Source: Gemmataceae bacterium
Lineage (GTDB): Bacteria; Planctomycetota; Planctomycetia; Gemmatales; Gemmataceae
NCBI GenBank assembly: GCA_020847555.1
Contig: JADLBT010000332.1
Span: 1-26,237, forward strand
Length of the DNA: 26,237 bases
Direction of reading: 5' to 3'
Made by a program: the position numbers and the translations under genes. The notes beneath the pieces are model-generated. The model was not told the DNA's origin. It saw only the letters and a program-made list of their open reading frames with translations, and did no database searches. Positions 1-9,582 of the stretch are shown piece after piece; the stretch's first letter is position 1, and each line of letters opens with the position of its first letter.

Positions 1-47
1 AGACGCAAAGAGCGCCAAGAACGTGTTTCTTGGCGCTCTTTGCGTCT
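1..47. repeat. Perfect 21-bp inverted repeat (hairpin), possible terminator
   Basis: Bases 1-21 are the exact reverse complement of 27-47, with a 5-base loop (22-26). The arm contains the words CGCAAAG and GCGCCAAG. It lies 27 bases beyond the stop of the minus-strand CBS gene, so it could end transcription of the kor cluster. There is no clear T-run on the minus side within the window, so a dispersed palindromic repeat is an equally good reading. The left arm starts at the window edge, so the stem may be longer. Confidence 0.7.
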
Positions 48-73
48 TTGCGCGAAACGGTTTTACGCCAGAA

Positions 74-586
74 TCACTCCCGGCACAGGCGCGTGATGTG
101 TCGCAGCATGTCGCGCACCGAGATGACGCCCGCCGGCTTGCCTTCCGCCACGACTGGCAGGTGGCGGTAGCCGCCGACGTCCATCTTGTTCAGCGCGAAG
201 GCGAGGGTGTCAGACGCCGCCACCGTCTCCGGGCTGGACGTCATGTAGTCCTCGACGTGCAGGTCGGCATACGGGTCGGGCAGGACGGCGACCTTCGTGA
301 GCAGGTCGCGCTCGCTGAGGATGCCTACCAGCTCCCCGCCGTCCTGAACGACCAGCAGGGCGCCCAGGTTGTGGGCGAGCATCGTTTCGATCGCCTGGCG
401 GATGGTGGTGGTCGGGGTGACGGTGACCGGCGGTTTCGGGCGCAGGGCGCTGACGGGATCCTCCATCAGACTGCGTTCGACCCGGTTCTGGGCCTGTGGC
501 CGGTCCAGCGGGGTGAGATCTTGCTGGCAGTTCGCGCAATCCTCGTTGCCAGGCAGGTTGTCGTGACCGCAGGTGGGACAGATCAT
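74..586 (-). CDS. Zinc-ribbon plus tandem CBS-domain protein
   Basis: A 170-aa protein. It opens with a small zinc ribbon formed by two CxxC pairs (C3/C6 and C17/C20), followed by two CBS motifs at about residues 45-165. The CBS part shows the usual repeat landmarks: LLVVQDGGELVGILSERDLL in the first and GYRHLPVV...GVISVRDML in the second. CBS pairs (Bateman modules) typically bind adenosine nucleotides and regulate a partner. The ATG at 586 places the zinc ribbon at the very N-terminus. The gene is last in a minus-strand series after korA and korB, 115 bases beyond the korB stop, and most of that gap is a heptamer-built inverted repeat. A regulatory link to the oxidoreductase is inference from position only. 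No enzyme domain is present. Confidence 0.88.
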   Translation of the reverse strand: MICPTCGHDNLPGNEDCANCQQDLTPLDRPQAQNRVERSLMEDPVSALRPKPPVTVTPTTTIRQAIETMLAHNLGALLVVQDGGELVGILSERDLLTKVAVLPDPYADLHVEDYMTSSPETVAASDTLAFALNKMDVGGYRHLPVVAEGKPAGVISVRDMLRHITRLCRE

Positions 587-603
587 GTGCGCGATCAGCG
601 GCC

Positions 604-702
604 AGCAGGTAGGAGGCAGGGGGCAGTAGACAGCAAAGAGACAGGGGTTCTGTCTTCGCTGCCTCCTGCCTCCTGCCTCCTGCCTCCTGCCTGCTGCCTC
701 CT
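604..702. repeat. Heptamer-periodic imperfect inverted repeat, copy 1
   Basis: The right arm (661-702) is six tandem 7-base units of GCCTCCT, with one GCCTGCT variant at 689-695. The left arm (604-645) is six 7-base units beginning AG, at 604, 611, 618, 625, 632 and 639 (for example AGGAGGC and AGGGGGC). The arms can pair, and AGACAG at 639-644 pairs exactly with CTGTCT at 650-655 around a 5-base loop. The element fills nearly the whole gap between korB and the downstream CBS gene, and its right end touches the korB stop codon. Confidence 0.8.
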
Positions 703-1739
703 TACTGGACTTCCCAGACGTCGTCGCTGGCGAACAGATCTTCCAGGTTGCCGCGGCCCTTGCTCTTCTGAACGTCCTCGATCTGCTTGTTGACCAGCGC
801 GTCGTAGGTCGGGTGCTCGACGCAGCGGAACACGCCGACGCACTCGGGGAAGCGCGGGTAGACCATGCGGCTGAGCAGGTACGCCAGGCTCGGCTCCTCG
901 GCCCGCTCGTCGTGGATCAGCAGGTCGTCCACGGTGATGCCGGTGCCGAGCGTCACCACCTCCGGGTCCAGGCCGTGCAGGCGGATGCCCTTGTTGCGGT
1001 CCTTGCCGAACAGCAGCGGCTTGCCGTGCTCCAGGTACAGCACGTTGTCCGCCTTGACGCTCTTGTCGGTGGCGTACTCGAACACGCCGTCGTTGAAGAT
1101 CTTGCAGTTCTGGTAGATCTCGACGAACGCCGTCCCCTTGTGAACGCTGGCCCGGCGGAGCGTCTCGGTCAGGTGGTTGATATCGATATCGACGGTGCGG
1201 GCGACGAACGTCGCCTCGGCCCCGATCGCCAGCGACAGCGGCCGGACCGGGTTCTCGACCGATCCGAGCGGGCTCGATTTGGTCCGCGTCCCGATGCGCG
1301 ACGTCGGCGAGTACTGGCCCTTGGTCAGGCCGTAGATCTCGTTGTTGAACAGGATGATCTTCAGATCAACGTTGCGGCGGATCGCGTGGATCAGGTGGTT
1401 CCCGCCGATCGACAGGCCGTCGCCGTCGCCGGTGATGACCCACACCTGCAGGTCCGGGCGGGTGACCTTCAGGCCGGTCGCCAGCGTCGGGGCGCGGCCG
1501 TGGATCGAGTGGAACCCGTAGGTGTTCATGTAATACGGAAACCGGCTGGAGCAGCCGATGCCGGAGATGAACACCATCTTCTCGCGCGGGACGGTCCCGA
1601 CGTTGGCCAGGGCCTTCTTCATCTGGGCGAGGATCGAGTAGTCGCCGCACCCCGGGCACCAGCGGACCTCCTGGTCGGATGCCAGATCCTTCGGTTGAAG
1701 GGCGGGCAGGGGATTGGTGGTGATGGATGGCATTGCCAT
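702..1739 (-). CDS. korB: 2-oxoacid:ferredoxin oxidoreductase, beta subunit
   Basis: A 345-aa TPP-binding beta subunit. With KorA it oxidatively decarboxylates a 2-oxoacid (2-oxoglutarate or a related acid) to the acyl-CoA and reduces ferredoxin. Visible signatures are WCPGCGD near residues 27-33 (C28 and C31 of the [4Fe-4S] ligand set), GIGCSSRFPYY with a further Cys near 62, the TPP/Mg motif GDGDGLSIGGNH at about 103-114, and NNEIYGLTKGQYSPTS. These are typical of the two-subunit Kor type that lacks a separate ferredoxin-like delta subunit. The start at 1739 (MAMPS) has AGAGG upstream; a second ATG two codons in is possible. It follows korA by 113 bases on the same strand. Substrate specificity cannot be decided from sequence. 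Confidence 0.93.
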   Translation of the reverse strand: MAMPSITTNPLPALQPKDLASDQEVRWCPGCGDYSILAQMKKALANVGTVPREKMVFISGIGCSSRFPYYMNTYGFHSIHGRAPTLATGLKVTRPDLQVWVITGDGDGLSIGGNHLIHAIRRNVDLKIILFNNEIYGLTKGQYSPTSRIGTRTKSSPLGSVENPVRPLSLAIGAEATFVARTVDIDINHLTETLRRASVHKGTAFVEIYQNCKIFNDGVFEYATDKSVKADNVLYLEHGKPLLFGKDRNKGIRLHGLDPEVVTLGTGITVDDLLIHDERAEEPSLAYLLSRMVYPRFPECVGVFRCVEHPTYDALVNKQIEDVQKSKGRGNLEDLFASDDVWEVQ

Positions 1740-1852
1740 GTTAGCCTCTCTGCTTCGTTGAAAGAGAGCCCGCAGGGCGGGGGCCGGGTCGTCCGCTTTC
1801 CGGCGACTGGGCGGCGCCCGTCCGGATGCAGGCAGCTCCGGAACTACCGTTG

Positions 1853-3736
<1,884 letters not shown>

Positions 3737-3752
3737 GTCAATCCTCTCTGTC

Positions 3753-3844
3753 AGAGGTCAGGGATGAGGGGTGAGGAATGAGGGAAAGACCGAGAAGCGT
3801 CAGGCTGTCTTTCTCTCATCGCTCACCCCCGACCCCTCACCTCT
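3753..3844. repeat. Heptamer-periodic imperfect inverted repeat, copy 2
   Basis: The arms 3753-3790 and 3807-3844 are 38 bases each and complementary at 31 of 38 positions by hand alignment, with a 16-base loop. Each arm reads as 7-base units starting AG or GG (left units at 3753, 3760, 3767, 3774 and 3781; typical units AGGGGTG and AGAGGTC). It occupies most of the 111-base gap between the upstream CBS gene stop (3848) and the korA start (3736), so a transcript spanning the cluster would carry the hairpin. Confidence 0.82.
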
Positions 3845-3847
3845 CGG

Positions 3848-4315
3848 TCACGCCCCTTCGCGTTCCTGGTTGATCGCCCCGGGATCGGGGGGCTGGTTGA
3901 AAACGGTCCCGGGGAAGTGTTCGGCGAGGTAATGGACAATGCGCTTGACGGACAGGACGCCGACGGGGCGGCCGGTTTCGTCGAGCACGGGCAAATGGCG
4001 GTAGCCGCCCTCCTCCATGCGGCGCACCGCCACGCCGATGGGATCCTTGGGGTGGACGCACACGGGGTTGGGGGTCATGAAGTCGCCGACCGGTCGGTCG
4101 AGAGAAACCTGGGCGGCCAGGACGCGGCGCATCAGGTCGCGCTCGGTGAAGATGCCGACCACGCGGGGTCCGTTGACCACGAGGAGACACCCGACTTCTT
4201 CCTGCCGCATGAGGGCAACGGCCGCGGCGATCGTCTCGGTCAGGCGCACCTGGCGGGGCGGCGTCGGGTGGAGCCGGGAGACGCTTTCGATCTTCAGATT
4301 CCGCGGCAGGTCCAT
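3848..4315 (-). CDS. Tandem CBS-domain protein
   Basis: A 155-aa protein consisting almost only of a CBS pair (about residues 10-135). The first repeat has CLLVVNGPRVVGIFTERDLM, and the second has GGYRHLPVLDETGRPVGVLS. Such stand-alone Bateman modules usually sense AMP/ATP or similar ligands. It is the first gene of the minus-strand group CBS, korA, korB, CBS, 111 bases upstream of korA. It resembles the other CBS protein in the second repeat (shared GGYRHLPV) but lacks the zinc ribbon. The ATG at 4315 is chosen because the protein aligns with the CBS fold from its first residues; no strong Shine-Dalgarno was noted. Regulation of the oxidoreductase is inference. Confidence 0.87.
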   Translation of the reverse strand: MDLPRNLKIESVSRLHPTPPRQVRLTETIAAAVALMRQEEVGCLLVVNGPRVVGIFTERDLMRRVLAAQVSLDRPVGDFMTPNPVCVHPKDPIGVAVRRMEEGGYRHLPVLDETGRPVGVLSVKRIVHYLAEHFPGTVFNQPPDPGAINQEREGA

Positions 4316-4734
4316 AACGGGCTTCGCTGTGCGGTGGGTGGGAGCAGGACGGCGGGATGGGGAAGGTGTCTCGCCTCTGTCTCACGCCTCTTCACCCAGG
4401 GGTCTGCTCTTGGTTAAGATAGCACTCACGCCCTTGGTTGGCCGAAAAATCGGGGCGGGGCGCCCGGGGGCCGGCGCGGGTCGCGGGCTCTCATCCGAGC
4501 TTGCAAATTCATTCTCCGCAAAGGAAGCGCAGACGGCAAGGGCGAAACGGTTTCCCTGGTTTTCGCCGACGGCACAACCCGGCCATCCGGACCGATCGGA
4601 GGGGCTGGGGGGCTGGTGCAGGGTCGAGGGATGATGAAGAGAGGGAGGGCGAGGAGAGGGTGGGGGCAGTACTGAGTACTTCAGTACAATCCACTTCCGC
4701 CGGCGGTTTTTCCTCCGCACAACAAGGCCAGGCG
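4316..4734. other. Divergent intergenic region, 419 bases, no gene seen
   Basis: This gap lies between the minus-strand CBS gene and the plus-strand metallophosphoesterase. Open frames crossing it are low-complexity (Pro/Ser/Arg-rich) and unlike any protein family I know. It holds a purine-rich run (about 4599-4669) with 7-base spacing of G-rich units, which resembles one arm of the heptamer inverted repeats but has no matching second arm. Next to it is a run of GTACT/AGTAC words (about 4668-4687). Promoters for both flanking genes should lie here, but no convincing box was identified. Confidence 0.6.
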
Positions 4735-5580
4735 ATGCCCGATCCAGAACGTCTGCTGACCACGCTGCGCCGCGCCGCCGACGCCTTCCGCGCCACGCCG
4801 GGCCGCAAGGGGCGCGTCGTCGCCCTCGCCGACGGCGACGAGGTACTCGTCAGCGGCGACCTGCACGGCCACCTGGACAACTTCCGGTCCCTGCTGAAAC
4901 TCGCCGACCTCGACGCCCGCCCGCGCCGCCAGCTGGTCCTGCAGGAGGTGATCCACGGGCCGTTCCGGTATCCCGGCGGCGGGGACAAATCGCACCAGCT
5001 GCTCGACCTGGTCGCGGCCCTGAAGGTACAATACCCGGCCCGGGTCCACTTCCTGCTCGGCAACCACGAACTCTCCGAGTGGACCGGGCGGCGCATCGAG
5101 AAGGCCGACGAGGATCTCAACGCGCTGTTCCGACAGGGCGTTGACACCGCCTACGGGGAGCGCGGAGCGGAGGTGTACGCTGCCTACCGCGAGCTGTTCG
5201 CGGCGGCTCCGCTGGCGGTGCGGACGCCGAACCGGGTGTTCGTCTGCCACAGCCTGCCCGGGGCGAAGCGGCTGGCGACGTTCGACCTGGCCGCGCTGGA
5301 GCGCGACGAGCTGGCGGACGCGGATCTCGCCCTCGGCGGGTCGGCCCACGCTCTTGTGTGGGGGCGCGACACGTCGGCCGCGACGGCGGCGACCTTCCTG
5401 GAGAAGGTCGATGCGGACCTGCTGATCACCGGGCACATTCCGCTCGACCGCGGGTTCGAGGCACCGAACGACCGGCAACTGATTCTGGATTCCCTGGGCG
5501 CGACTGCGTGCGGCTGCCTGTTCCCGGCGGACCGACCGCTGACGCACGCCGAACTGGTTGCGTGTGTGCGCCGTTTGTGA
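4735..5580 (+). CDS. Metallophosphoesterase (calcineurin-like)
   Basis: A 281-aa predicted metal-dependent phosphoesterase. Metal-binding motifs run in family order: GDLHGH at 41-46, LLGNHE at 107-112, CHS at 171-173 (candidate metal His 172) and ITGHIPLDRG at 231-240 (His 234). The second canonical motif (GDxxDRG) is replaced by a segment around 69-92 containing HGPFRYPGGGDKSHQ, where Asp 84 may serve instead. The frame is open further upstream, but the upstream residues are low-complexity, so the ATG at 4735, just before the conserved domain, is preferred. The substrate is unknown; protein phosphatase or nucleotide phosphohydrolase are both possible. Its stop abuts the next gene, suggesting co-transcription. 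Confidence 0.85.
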   Translation: MPDPERLLTTLRRAADAFRATPGRKGRVVALADGDEVLVSGDLHGHLDNFRSLLKLADLDARPRRQLVLQEVIHGPFRYPGGGDKSHQLLDLVAALKVQYPARVHFLLGNHELSEWTGRRIEKADEDLNALFRQGVDTAYGERGAEVYAAYRELFAAAPLAVRTPNRVFVCHSLPGAKRLATFDLAALERDELADADLALGGSAHALVWGRDTSAATAATFLEKVDADLLITGHIPLDRGFEAPNDRQLILDSLGATACGCLFPADRPLTHAELVACVRRL

Positions 5581-6303
5581 GTGAGCGCGACTGAGGACAT
5601 GCGTAGCGAGAAGAACATGGAGGCGGGGCACGAGCCGGCGCTCAAGGAACTGGGGCCGCTCACCCGCGAGCGCGTGCTCGTCGAGGAGCGCACGTTTCTG
5701 ATCGACCGCCCCGAGGAGCCGCACCGCATCCCGAACCACCCCTCGGTGCGGACGGTGTTCGCGGAGGGCGAGTACATCCCGTACTGGACGGACCTGTGGC
5801 CGGCGTCGCGGATGCTGGCCAAGGCGATCCTGCGCGAGCCGTGGGCGCCGGGGGCGGAGGCGCTGGAGATTGGCTGCGGGCTCGGGCTGCCGGGGATGGC
5901 GGCGCTGGCGCGCGGGCTGTGCGTGACGTTCAGTGACTACGATCCGGCGGCGCTGGCGTTCGCCGCCCACAACGCCCGCCTCAACGCCTTCACGGTGTTC
6001 CACACGCGGCGCATCGACTGGCACCACCCGCCGGAGGATCTGCGTGTGCCGGTGGTGCTGGCGTCGGACCTGATTTACGAGCTGGGCAACGTCGAGCCGC
6101 TGGTGGAGCTGATCCGGCGCGTCCTGCTGCCGGGCGGGTTGTGCCTGCTGACGGACCAGGACCGGGTGCCGTCGCACACGCTGCGGCAGACGTTGGTTGA
6201 CGTGGGGTTGCAGTACACGACGCAGACCATGCGGGCGGGCGAGCCGGGTGGGCGCCGCTTCAAGGGGACGCTGTATCGAATCGCCTGGCGCGTACAGCAG
6301 TGA
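5581..6303 (+). CDS. Class I SAM-dependent methyltransferase, small-molecule or lysine type
   Basis: A 240-aa Rossmann methyltransferase resembling the nicotinamide N-methyltransferase / METTL-type lysine methyltransferase group (methyltransferase family 16). Motif I is LEIGCGLGLPG at about 95-105, the acidic loop is SDYDPAAL at 118-125, and the post-motif region holds ASDLIYELGNVEPLVELI. An N-terminal YIPYWTDLWPAS segment is typical of this group. The GTG start at 5581 directly follows the TGA of the phosphoesterase; ATG codons at 5599 and 5617 are alternatives and would drop 6 or 12 residues without touching the domain. Tight spacing suggests translational coupling. The substrate cannot be told from sequence. 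Confidence 0.82.
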   Translation: MSATEDMRSEKNMEAGHEPALKELGPLTRERVLVEERTFLIDRPEEPHRIPNHPSVRTVFAEGEYIPYWTDLWPASRMLAKAILREPWAPGAEALEIGCGLGLPGMAALARGLCVTFSDYDPAALAFAAHNARLNAFTVFHTRRIDWHHPPEDLRVPVVLASDLIYELGNVEPLVELIRRVLLPGGLCLLTDQDRVPSHTLRQTLVDVGLQYTTQTMRAGEPGGRRFKGTLYRIAWRVQQ

Positions 6304-6312
6304 GTGTAAACT

Positions 6313-6336
6313 AGCCCGGCGCGCCAGCGCCGGGCT
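6313..6336. repeat. REP-like palindrome between convergent genes
   Basis: AGCCCGGCG (6313-6321) pairs perfectly with CGCCGGGCT (6328-6336) around the 6-base loop CGCCAG. It sits in the 40-base gap between the convergent methyltransferase and YHS/TRASH genes and may act as a bidirectional terminator. The same core (AGCCCGG, then GCGCCAGCG, then CCGGG) recurs at 16288-16319, and a relative is at 8868-8929. Confidence 0.65.
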
Positions 6337-6343
6337 GGTCACG

Positions 6344-7060
6344 TTACTTCTTCTTACCCTGCTTTTGCAGGTACTCCTTGACATACCTGGCCGGGTCGGC
6401 GTTGAACTCGTCGCGGCACCCGCTGCAGCAGACGTAGTACGTCTTCCCCTGGAACAGCACCGCCATCGTCCCGGCGCCGCCGCTGACGATGCACTCCGGC
6501 CGGCCGTCGCCCTTGGCGAACGCGACCCCCTCGCGCGTACAGCCGACCTGGTAGACCTTGCTGAACAGATTCCGCCCCGCCGGCTTGACGTCGTAGCGAT
6601 ACAGATGCCGCTCGGCGTGCAGCAGCGTGAACACCAGCCGCTGCGACTCGTTGCGCTTCTCGTCCCGGCGCTCCAGGGTCAGGACGTGTTCCTTCAGCTT
6701 GCCGATGAACGTGAGAGTTTCCTTGGTGGGCGTGCGGACGGTGAGCTGGTACAGATCCTTGTCGGTGAGGTAGCGCAGCTCGCCGCCTTCGAGATGCTTG
6801 CCCCTGGTGACGGCGACCTTGAGCCAGGCGTCGGCGCCCTTGAACTGCCACTCCCAGGTGAGGTTTTCGATCCAGAATCCGCGCTGCTGCTCCGCGCGCG
6901 TCCCGGCCGGCACGCCGGTGCCCTTCCACGGGCCGATGAGGTTGTGGAGCGGCTGCAGCCCCTCCCTGACGCTCCTGGCGGTCGGGCCATCGGCCACGAG
7001 GACAGCCTGTCCGACGGCCAGCCCCACCAGCCCCACCAGCACCGCGCGTAGCGTCCTCAT
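6344..7060 (-). CDS. Secreted protein with C-terminal YHS/TRASH-like metal motif
   Basis: A 238-aa protein with an N-terminal hydrophobic signal (about 1-23, MRTLRAVLVGLVGLAVGQAV). The middle part, about 40-185, is beta-rich and I do not recognise it. The C-terminus (about 190-230) has PEC, then VLFQGKTYYVCCSGC followed by FNADPARYVKEYL, which matches the metal-binding YHS/TRASH pattern of C...CxxC spacing; such domains bind copper, zinc or similar metals. The ATG at 7060 is chosen because it begins the signal peptide and is preceded by GGGGAA; the frame stays open upstream but without family-like sequence. It is divergent from a TolC-family gene, which would fit metal handling, but that is inference. 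Confidence 0.75.
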   Translation of the reverse strand: MRTLRAVLVGLVGLAVGQAVLVADGPTARSVREGLQPLHNLIGPWKGTGVPAGTRAEQQRGFWIENLTWEWQFKGADAWLKVAVTRGKHLEGGELRYLTDKDLYQLTVRTPTKETLTFIGKLKEHVLTLERRDEKRNESQRLVFTLLHAERHLYRYDVKPAGRNLFSKVYQVGCTREGVAFAKGDGRPECIVSGGAGTMAVLFQGKTYYVCCSGCRDEFNADPARYVKEYLQKQGKKK

Positions 7061-7311
7061 GGATTCTTCCCCGGACAGGTTGTCGGCGCTCGGTCGTGCC
7101 TGCACGGCACAAAGAGACGAACGACCGGCCGTCGTATTAACCCCTGCGACCGGGCGAAGGTTCCGCGGCGGCACCTCGCCAGGCCGGTTAACCACTGCAG
7201 TCGATTTCGCGGTTTCATGCCAGTTTCGCCGGGCGGCGAGCCGATAAAGTCGTTGCAAACCGTTGTTGCTTGCACCGGCACCGCCCAGCCTCCCGCCCCC
7301 AGGGGACGACG

Positions 7312-8859
7312 ATGGAACCGAGCCCGACAAGGCGAACCCAGGGCACCGCCTTTGCCCGGCGGCTGTCTCTGGCCTTGCTCCTGGCCGCCGCCGCGGGCAG
7401 TCCAGTGGGCTGCAGCGCCCCGGACTACCTTCCGCCGGCCCTGCCCGCCTTCATGCACGAGGAGGTGGCCGTCCAGGTGCCGTCGCAGGGGCCGGTTACG
7501 CTTTGCGCGGCGGAACAGGGGTGCGCGAACGCCTGCGCCGCCGCGGTGGGCGCACCCGTCCCGGAGCAGCCGCCTGTCGCCGTGTCCCTGCCGGAGGCCG
7601 TTCACGAGTGCGTTTTCGCGAACCTGCTGATCCGCGCGGGAGCTGAGAAGGTCCAGCAGGCCCGCGCGGGGCTCTTGCAGGCATCGCTCATCCCCAATCC
7701 GACGCTGTACCTCGACTCGATCCTGAACCCGTTGGGGGCGGGCTTCACCCACCTCCGCCAGGGCGGCCCGCCGCAGGATGACGTCGCCGTCACCTTCCCG
7801 ATTGACTGGTGCCTGTTCGGCAAGCGCGTCGCCGCCATCGAGGCCGGTCGATTGGGAGTGGACGTCGCCGCCGCCGACCTGGCGAACGTGGTGCGCGTCC
7901 AGGTCACCAACACGGTCCTCGCGTTCTACGACGTGCTGGAGGCCCGGGAACTGCTGCGGATCGCCCGGCAGGATCTGGAGGACGCCGAGCGCATCGGGGC
8001 GATCACGCGCCGCCTGGTCAAGGCCGGCGAGCTGGCTCCCATCGAGAACGACCGGGCCGGCCTGCTGGCCATCGACGCCCGGCGCGAGGTGCGGCGGCGC
8101 GAGGCGGCCCTTAACGTCGCCCGGGCGAAACTGGCGCCGCTCCTGGGCCGGTGTTCCCCCGTGCCGGAGGTGGACGCGCGCGGGGAGCTGACGATCGCCG
8201 CCCCGACCCTGCCGCTGGAGCTGTGCGAGGCCATGCGGCTCGCCGAGCAGCAGCGGCCGGACATTCTCGCCCTGACCCGGCGCCTCGCCCAGGCCGAGGC
8301 GGAGATCGTCGTGGCGAGGCGCAAGGCGTACCCGGAGGTGAACGTGCAGCCGCTGTTCACCTACCAGTATCAGGAGGCGATCGGCTTCCCGGACGCCCGG
8401 ACGTGGGGCGTGGCGCTGACGACGACGCTGCCGCTGACCGATCGCAATCAGGGCAACATCGCGCGGGCGTACTCGGTCCAGCGCGAGGCCGTTCACAACC
8501 TGCACGCCGAACTGGCCGCTCTGCGGTCGGAGGTGAAGCAGGCGGTCGATGTGTACCAGGCGACCCTTTCGGTCGCGATGAACGAGGATCCGGCCGCGGT
8601 GGAGGCCGCCCGCCGGGTGCGCGACAAGACGGAGGCCGGGTTCCTCAAGGGCCAGGATTCCCTGCTCAACCTGCTGCTGGTGCAGCGCGCCTACCTGGAG
8701 CGGCTTCGGCTGTCGGTCACCGTTAAGGCCGACCACTGGCGCGCTCTGCACCGGCTCAATTCGGCGGTGGGCGGGCGGGCCGTCGCCTGCGCTCCGCCTG
8801 CGGAGCGAGAGGAACTCCCACCGCCGCGTCCCGCCGCCGAAATCGGCCCGCCGCGGTGA
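7312..8859 (+). CDS. TolC-family outer membrane efflux protein
   Basis: A 515-aa protein of the outer membrane efflux protein (OEP/TolC) family, which forms trimeric channels for RND or ABC export pumps. After a signal sequence ending near GCSAPDY come two internally similar helical halves. These include AGAEKVQQARAGLLQASLIPNP in the first half (the NPxL motif usual in TolC proteins) and AEAEIVVARRKAYPEVN in the second. The mature N-terminus has an unusual Cys-rich stretch (CAAEQGCANAC). The ATG at 7312 has AGGGGA five bases upstream; a TTG 42 bases earlier is less likely. No membrane-fusion or pump gene is adjacent in the window, so it is an orphan channel here. Its overall look is nearest CzcC/CusC-type channels, a tentative subgroup call. 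Confidence 0.85.
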   Translation: MEPSPTRRTQGTAFARRLSLALLLAAAAGSPVGCSAPDYLPPALPAFMHEEVAVQVPSQGPVTLCAAEQGCANACAAAVGAPVPEQPPVAVSLPEAVHECVFANLLIRAGAEKVQQARAGLLQASLIPNPTLYLDSILNPLGAGFTHLRQGGPPQDDVAVTFPIDWCLFGKRVAAIEAGRLGVDVAAADLANVVRVQVTNTVLAFYDVLEARELLRIARQDLEDAERIGAITRRLVKAGELAPIENDRAGLLAIDARREVRRREAALNVARAKLAPLLGRCSPVPEVDARGELTIAAPTLPLELCEAMRLAEQQRPDILALTRRLAQAEAEIVVARRKAYPEVNVQPLFTYQYQEAIGFPDARTWGVALTTTLPLTDRNQGNIARAYSVQREAVHNLHAELAALRSEVKQAVDVYQATLSVAMNEDPAAVEAARRVRDKTEAGFLKGQDSLLNLLLVQRAYLERLRLSVTVKADHWRALHRLNSAVGGRAVACAPPAEREELPPPRPAAEIGPPR

Positions 8860-8867
8860 ATCCGCCG

Positions 8868-8929
8868 GCTGACTTCCGGGGCTACCAGCCGCGCGCGCCA
8901 GTGAGCGGCTGGTAACCCCGGAAGTCAGC
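8868..8929. terminator. Long inverted repeat between convergent genes, likely bidirectional terminator
   Basis: Bases 8868-8892 and 8905-8929 are reverse complements over 25 bases with a single mismatch (C8882 against A8915), separated by a 12-base loop. The element lies at the meeting point of the TolC gene (stop at 8859) and the YbhB-like gene, whose last codons (8925-8929) are inside the right arm. The loop GCGCGCCAGTGA and the CCAGCCGC/GCGGCTGG stem relate it to the REP-like elements at 6313 and 16288. Confidence 0.75.
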
Positions 8930-9389
8930 GCTGGTACGTACCCATCAGCTGGCCCTCGGCCAGAACGTGGCCCTGCATCGCGGCAGCAACCTGCGCCTGC
9001 GTGGCGCCGGCCGGCAGGGTCAGGACCGTGTCCAGCGCGTACAGCTTGAAAAAGTAGCGGTGGGGCTTCCCGCGCGGCGGGGCCGGTCCGCCGTAGCCGA
9101 CCTTGCCGAAGTCGTTCTTCCCCTGCCGGGCACCGCTCGCAAGCGTGGCGTTCGCGGGGACGTCCTCCTCCAGCCCGCGGGCGTCGGCGGGCAGGTCGAA
9201 CAGCACCCAGTGGACCCACGTCCCGCGTGGGGCGTCGGGGTCGTCGCAGATCAGGGCGAAGCTCTGCGTGCTGTCCGGCGGGCCGGACCACGCCAGCGGC
9301 GGCGAGACGTTGGCGTCGTCTCCCGTGTACTGGCGCGGGATGGCCTGGCCTTCGCTGAAGGCGGCGCTTGTCAACTGGATGGTCGTCAT
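8925..9389 (-). CDS. YbhB/YbcL-family (PEBP-like) protein
   Basis: A 154-aa protein of the phosphatidylethanolamine-binding / Raf kinase inhibitor-like family. Conserved landmarks are DDPDAPRGTWVHWVLFDLP (ligand-pocket DPDAP motif), GKNDFGKVGYGGPAPPRGKPHRY (the GxxxHR region) and FFKLYALD. Length matches bacterial YbhB. The cellular role of bacterial members is poorly defined. The ATG at 9389 is preceded by GGGAGGTG at good spacing, which decides the start over an in-frame ATG 54 bases upstream. No signal peptide is seen, so it is probably cytoplasmic. It faces the TolC gene convergently and shares the terminator-like repeat at its 3' end. Confidence 0.92.
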   Translation of the reverse strand: MTTIQLTSAAFSEGQAIPRQYTGDDANVSPPLAWSGPPDSTQSFALICDDPDAPRGTWVHWVLFDLPADARGLEEDVPANATLASGARQGKNDFGKVGYGGPAPPRGKPHRYFFKLYALDTVLTLPAGATQAQVAAAMQGHVLAEGQLMGTYQR

Positions 9390-9582
9390 TCGCGCACCTC
9401 CCGGTTGAAGGATTACTGCCGGCGTTATCTTATCCCGAATCATCGGTCGTGCCCGTCACTGGCGCTCCGGGTCGGTCCGACGGCGCCGGGGAACTGCCAG
9501 GCGCATAAGATGAGCGTGCTTCTACCGCGGTCCGCGTGATACCCCGCCCGAAACATCTACCCCGCACCGCCGAGGCCGTGAC

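Noticed and set aside
661..702. Tandem short repeats considered as a CRISPR or VNTR array.
   Set aside because: Units are 7 bases with no spacers, and they pair with an upstream arm. This fits the inverted-repeat class rather than CRISPR.
4382..4720. Minus-strand 112-codon frame upstream of the CBS gene.
   Set aside because: The translation is largely Pro/Ser/His low complexity derived from the purine tract at about 4599-4669, with no domain.
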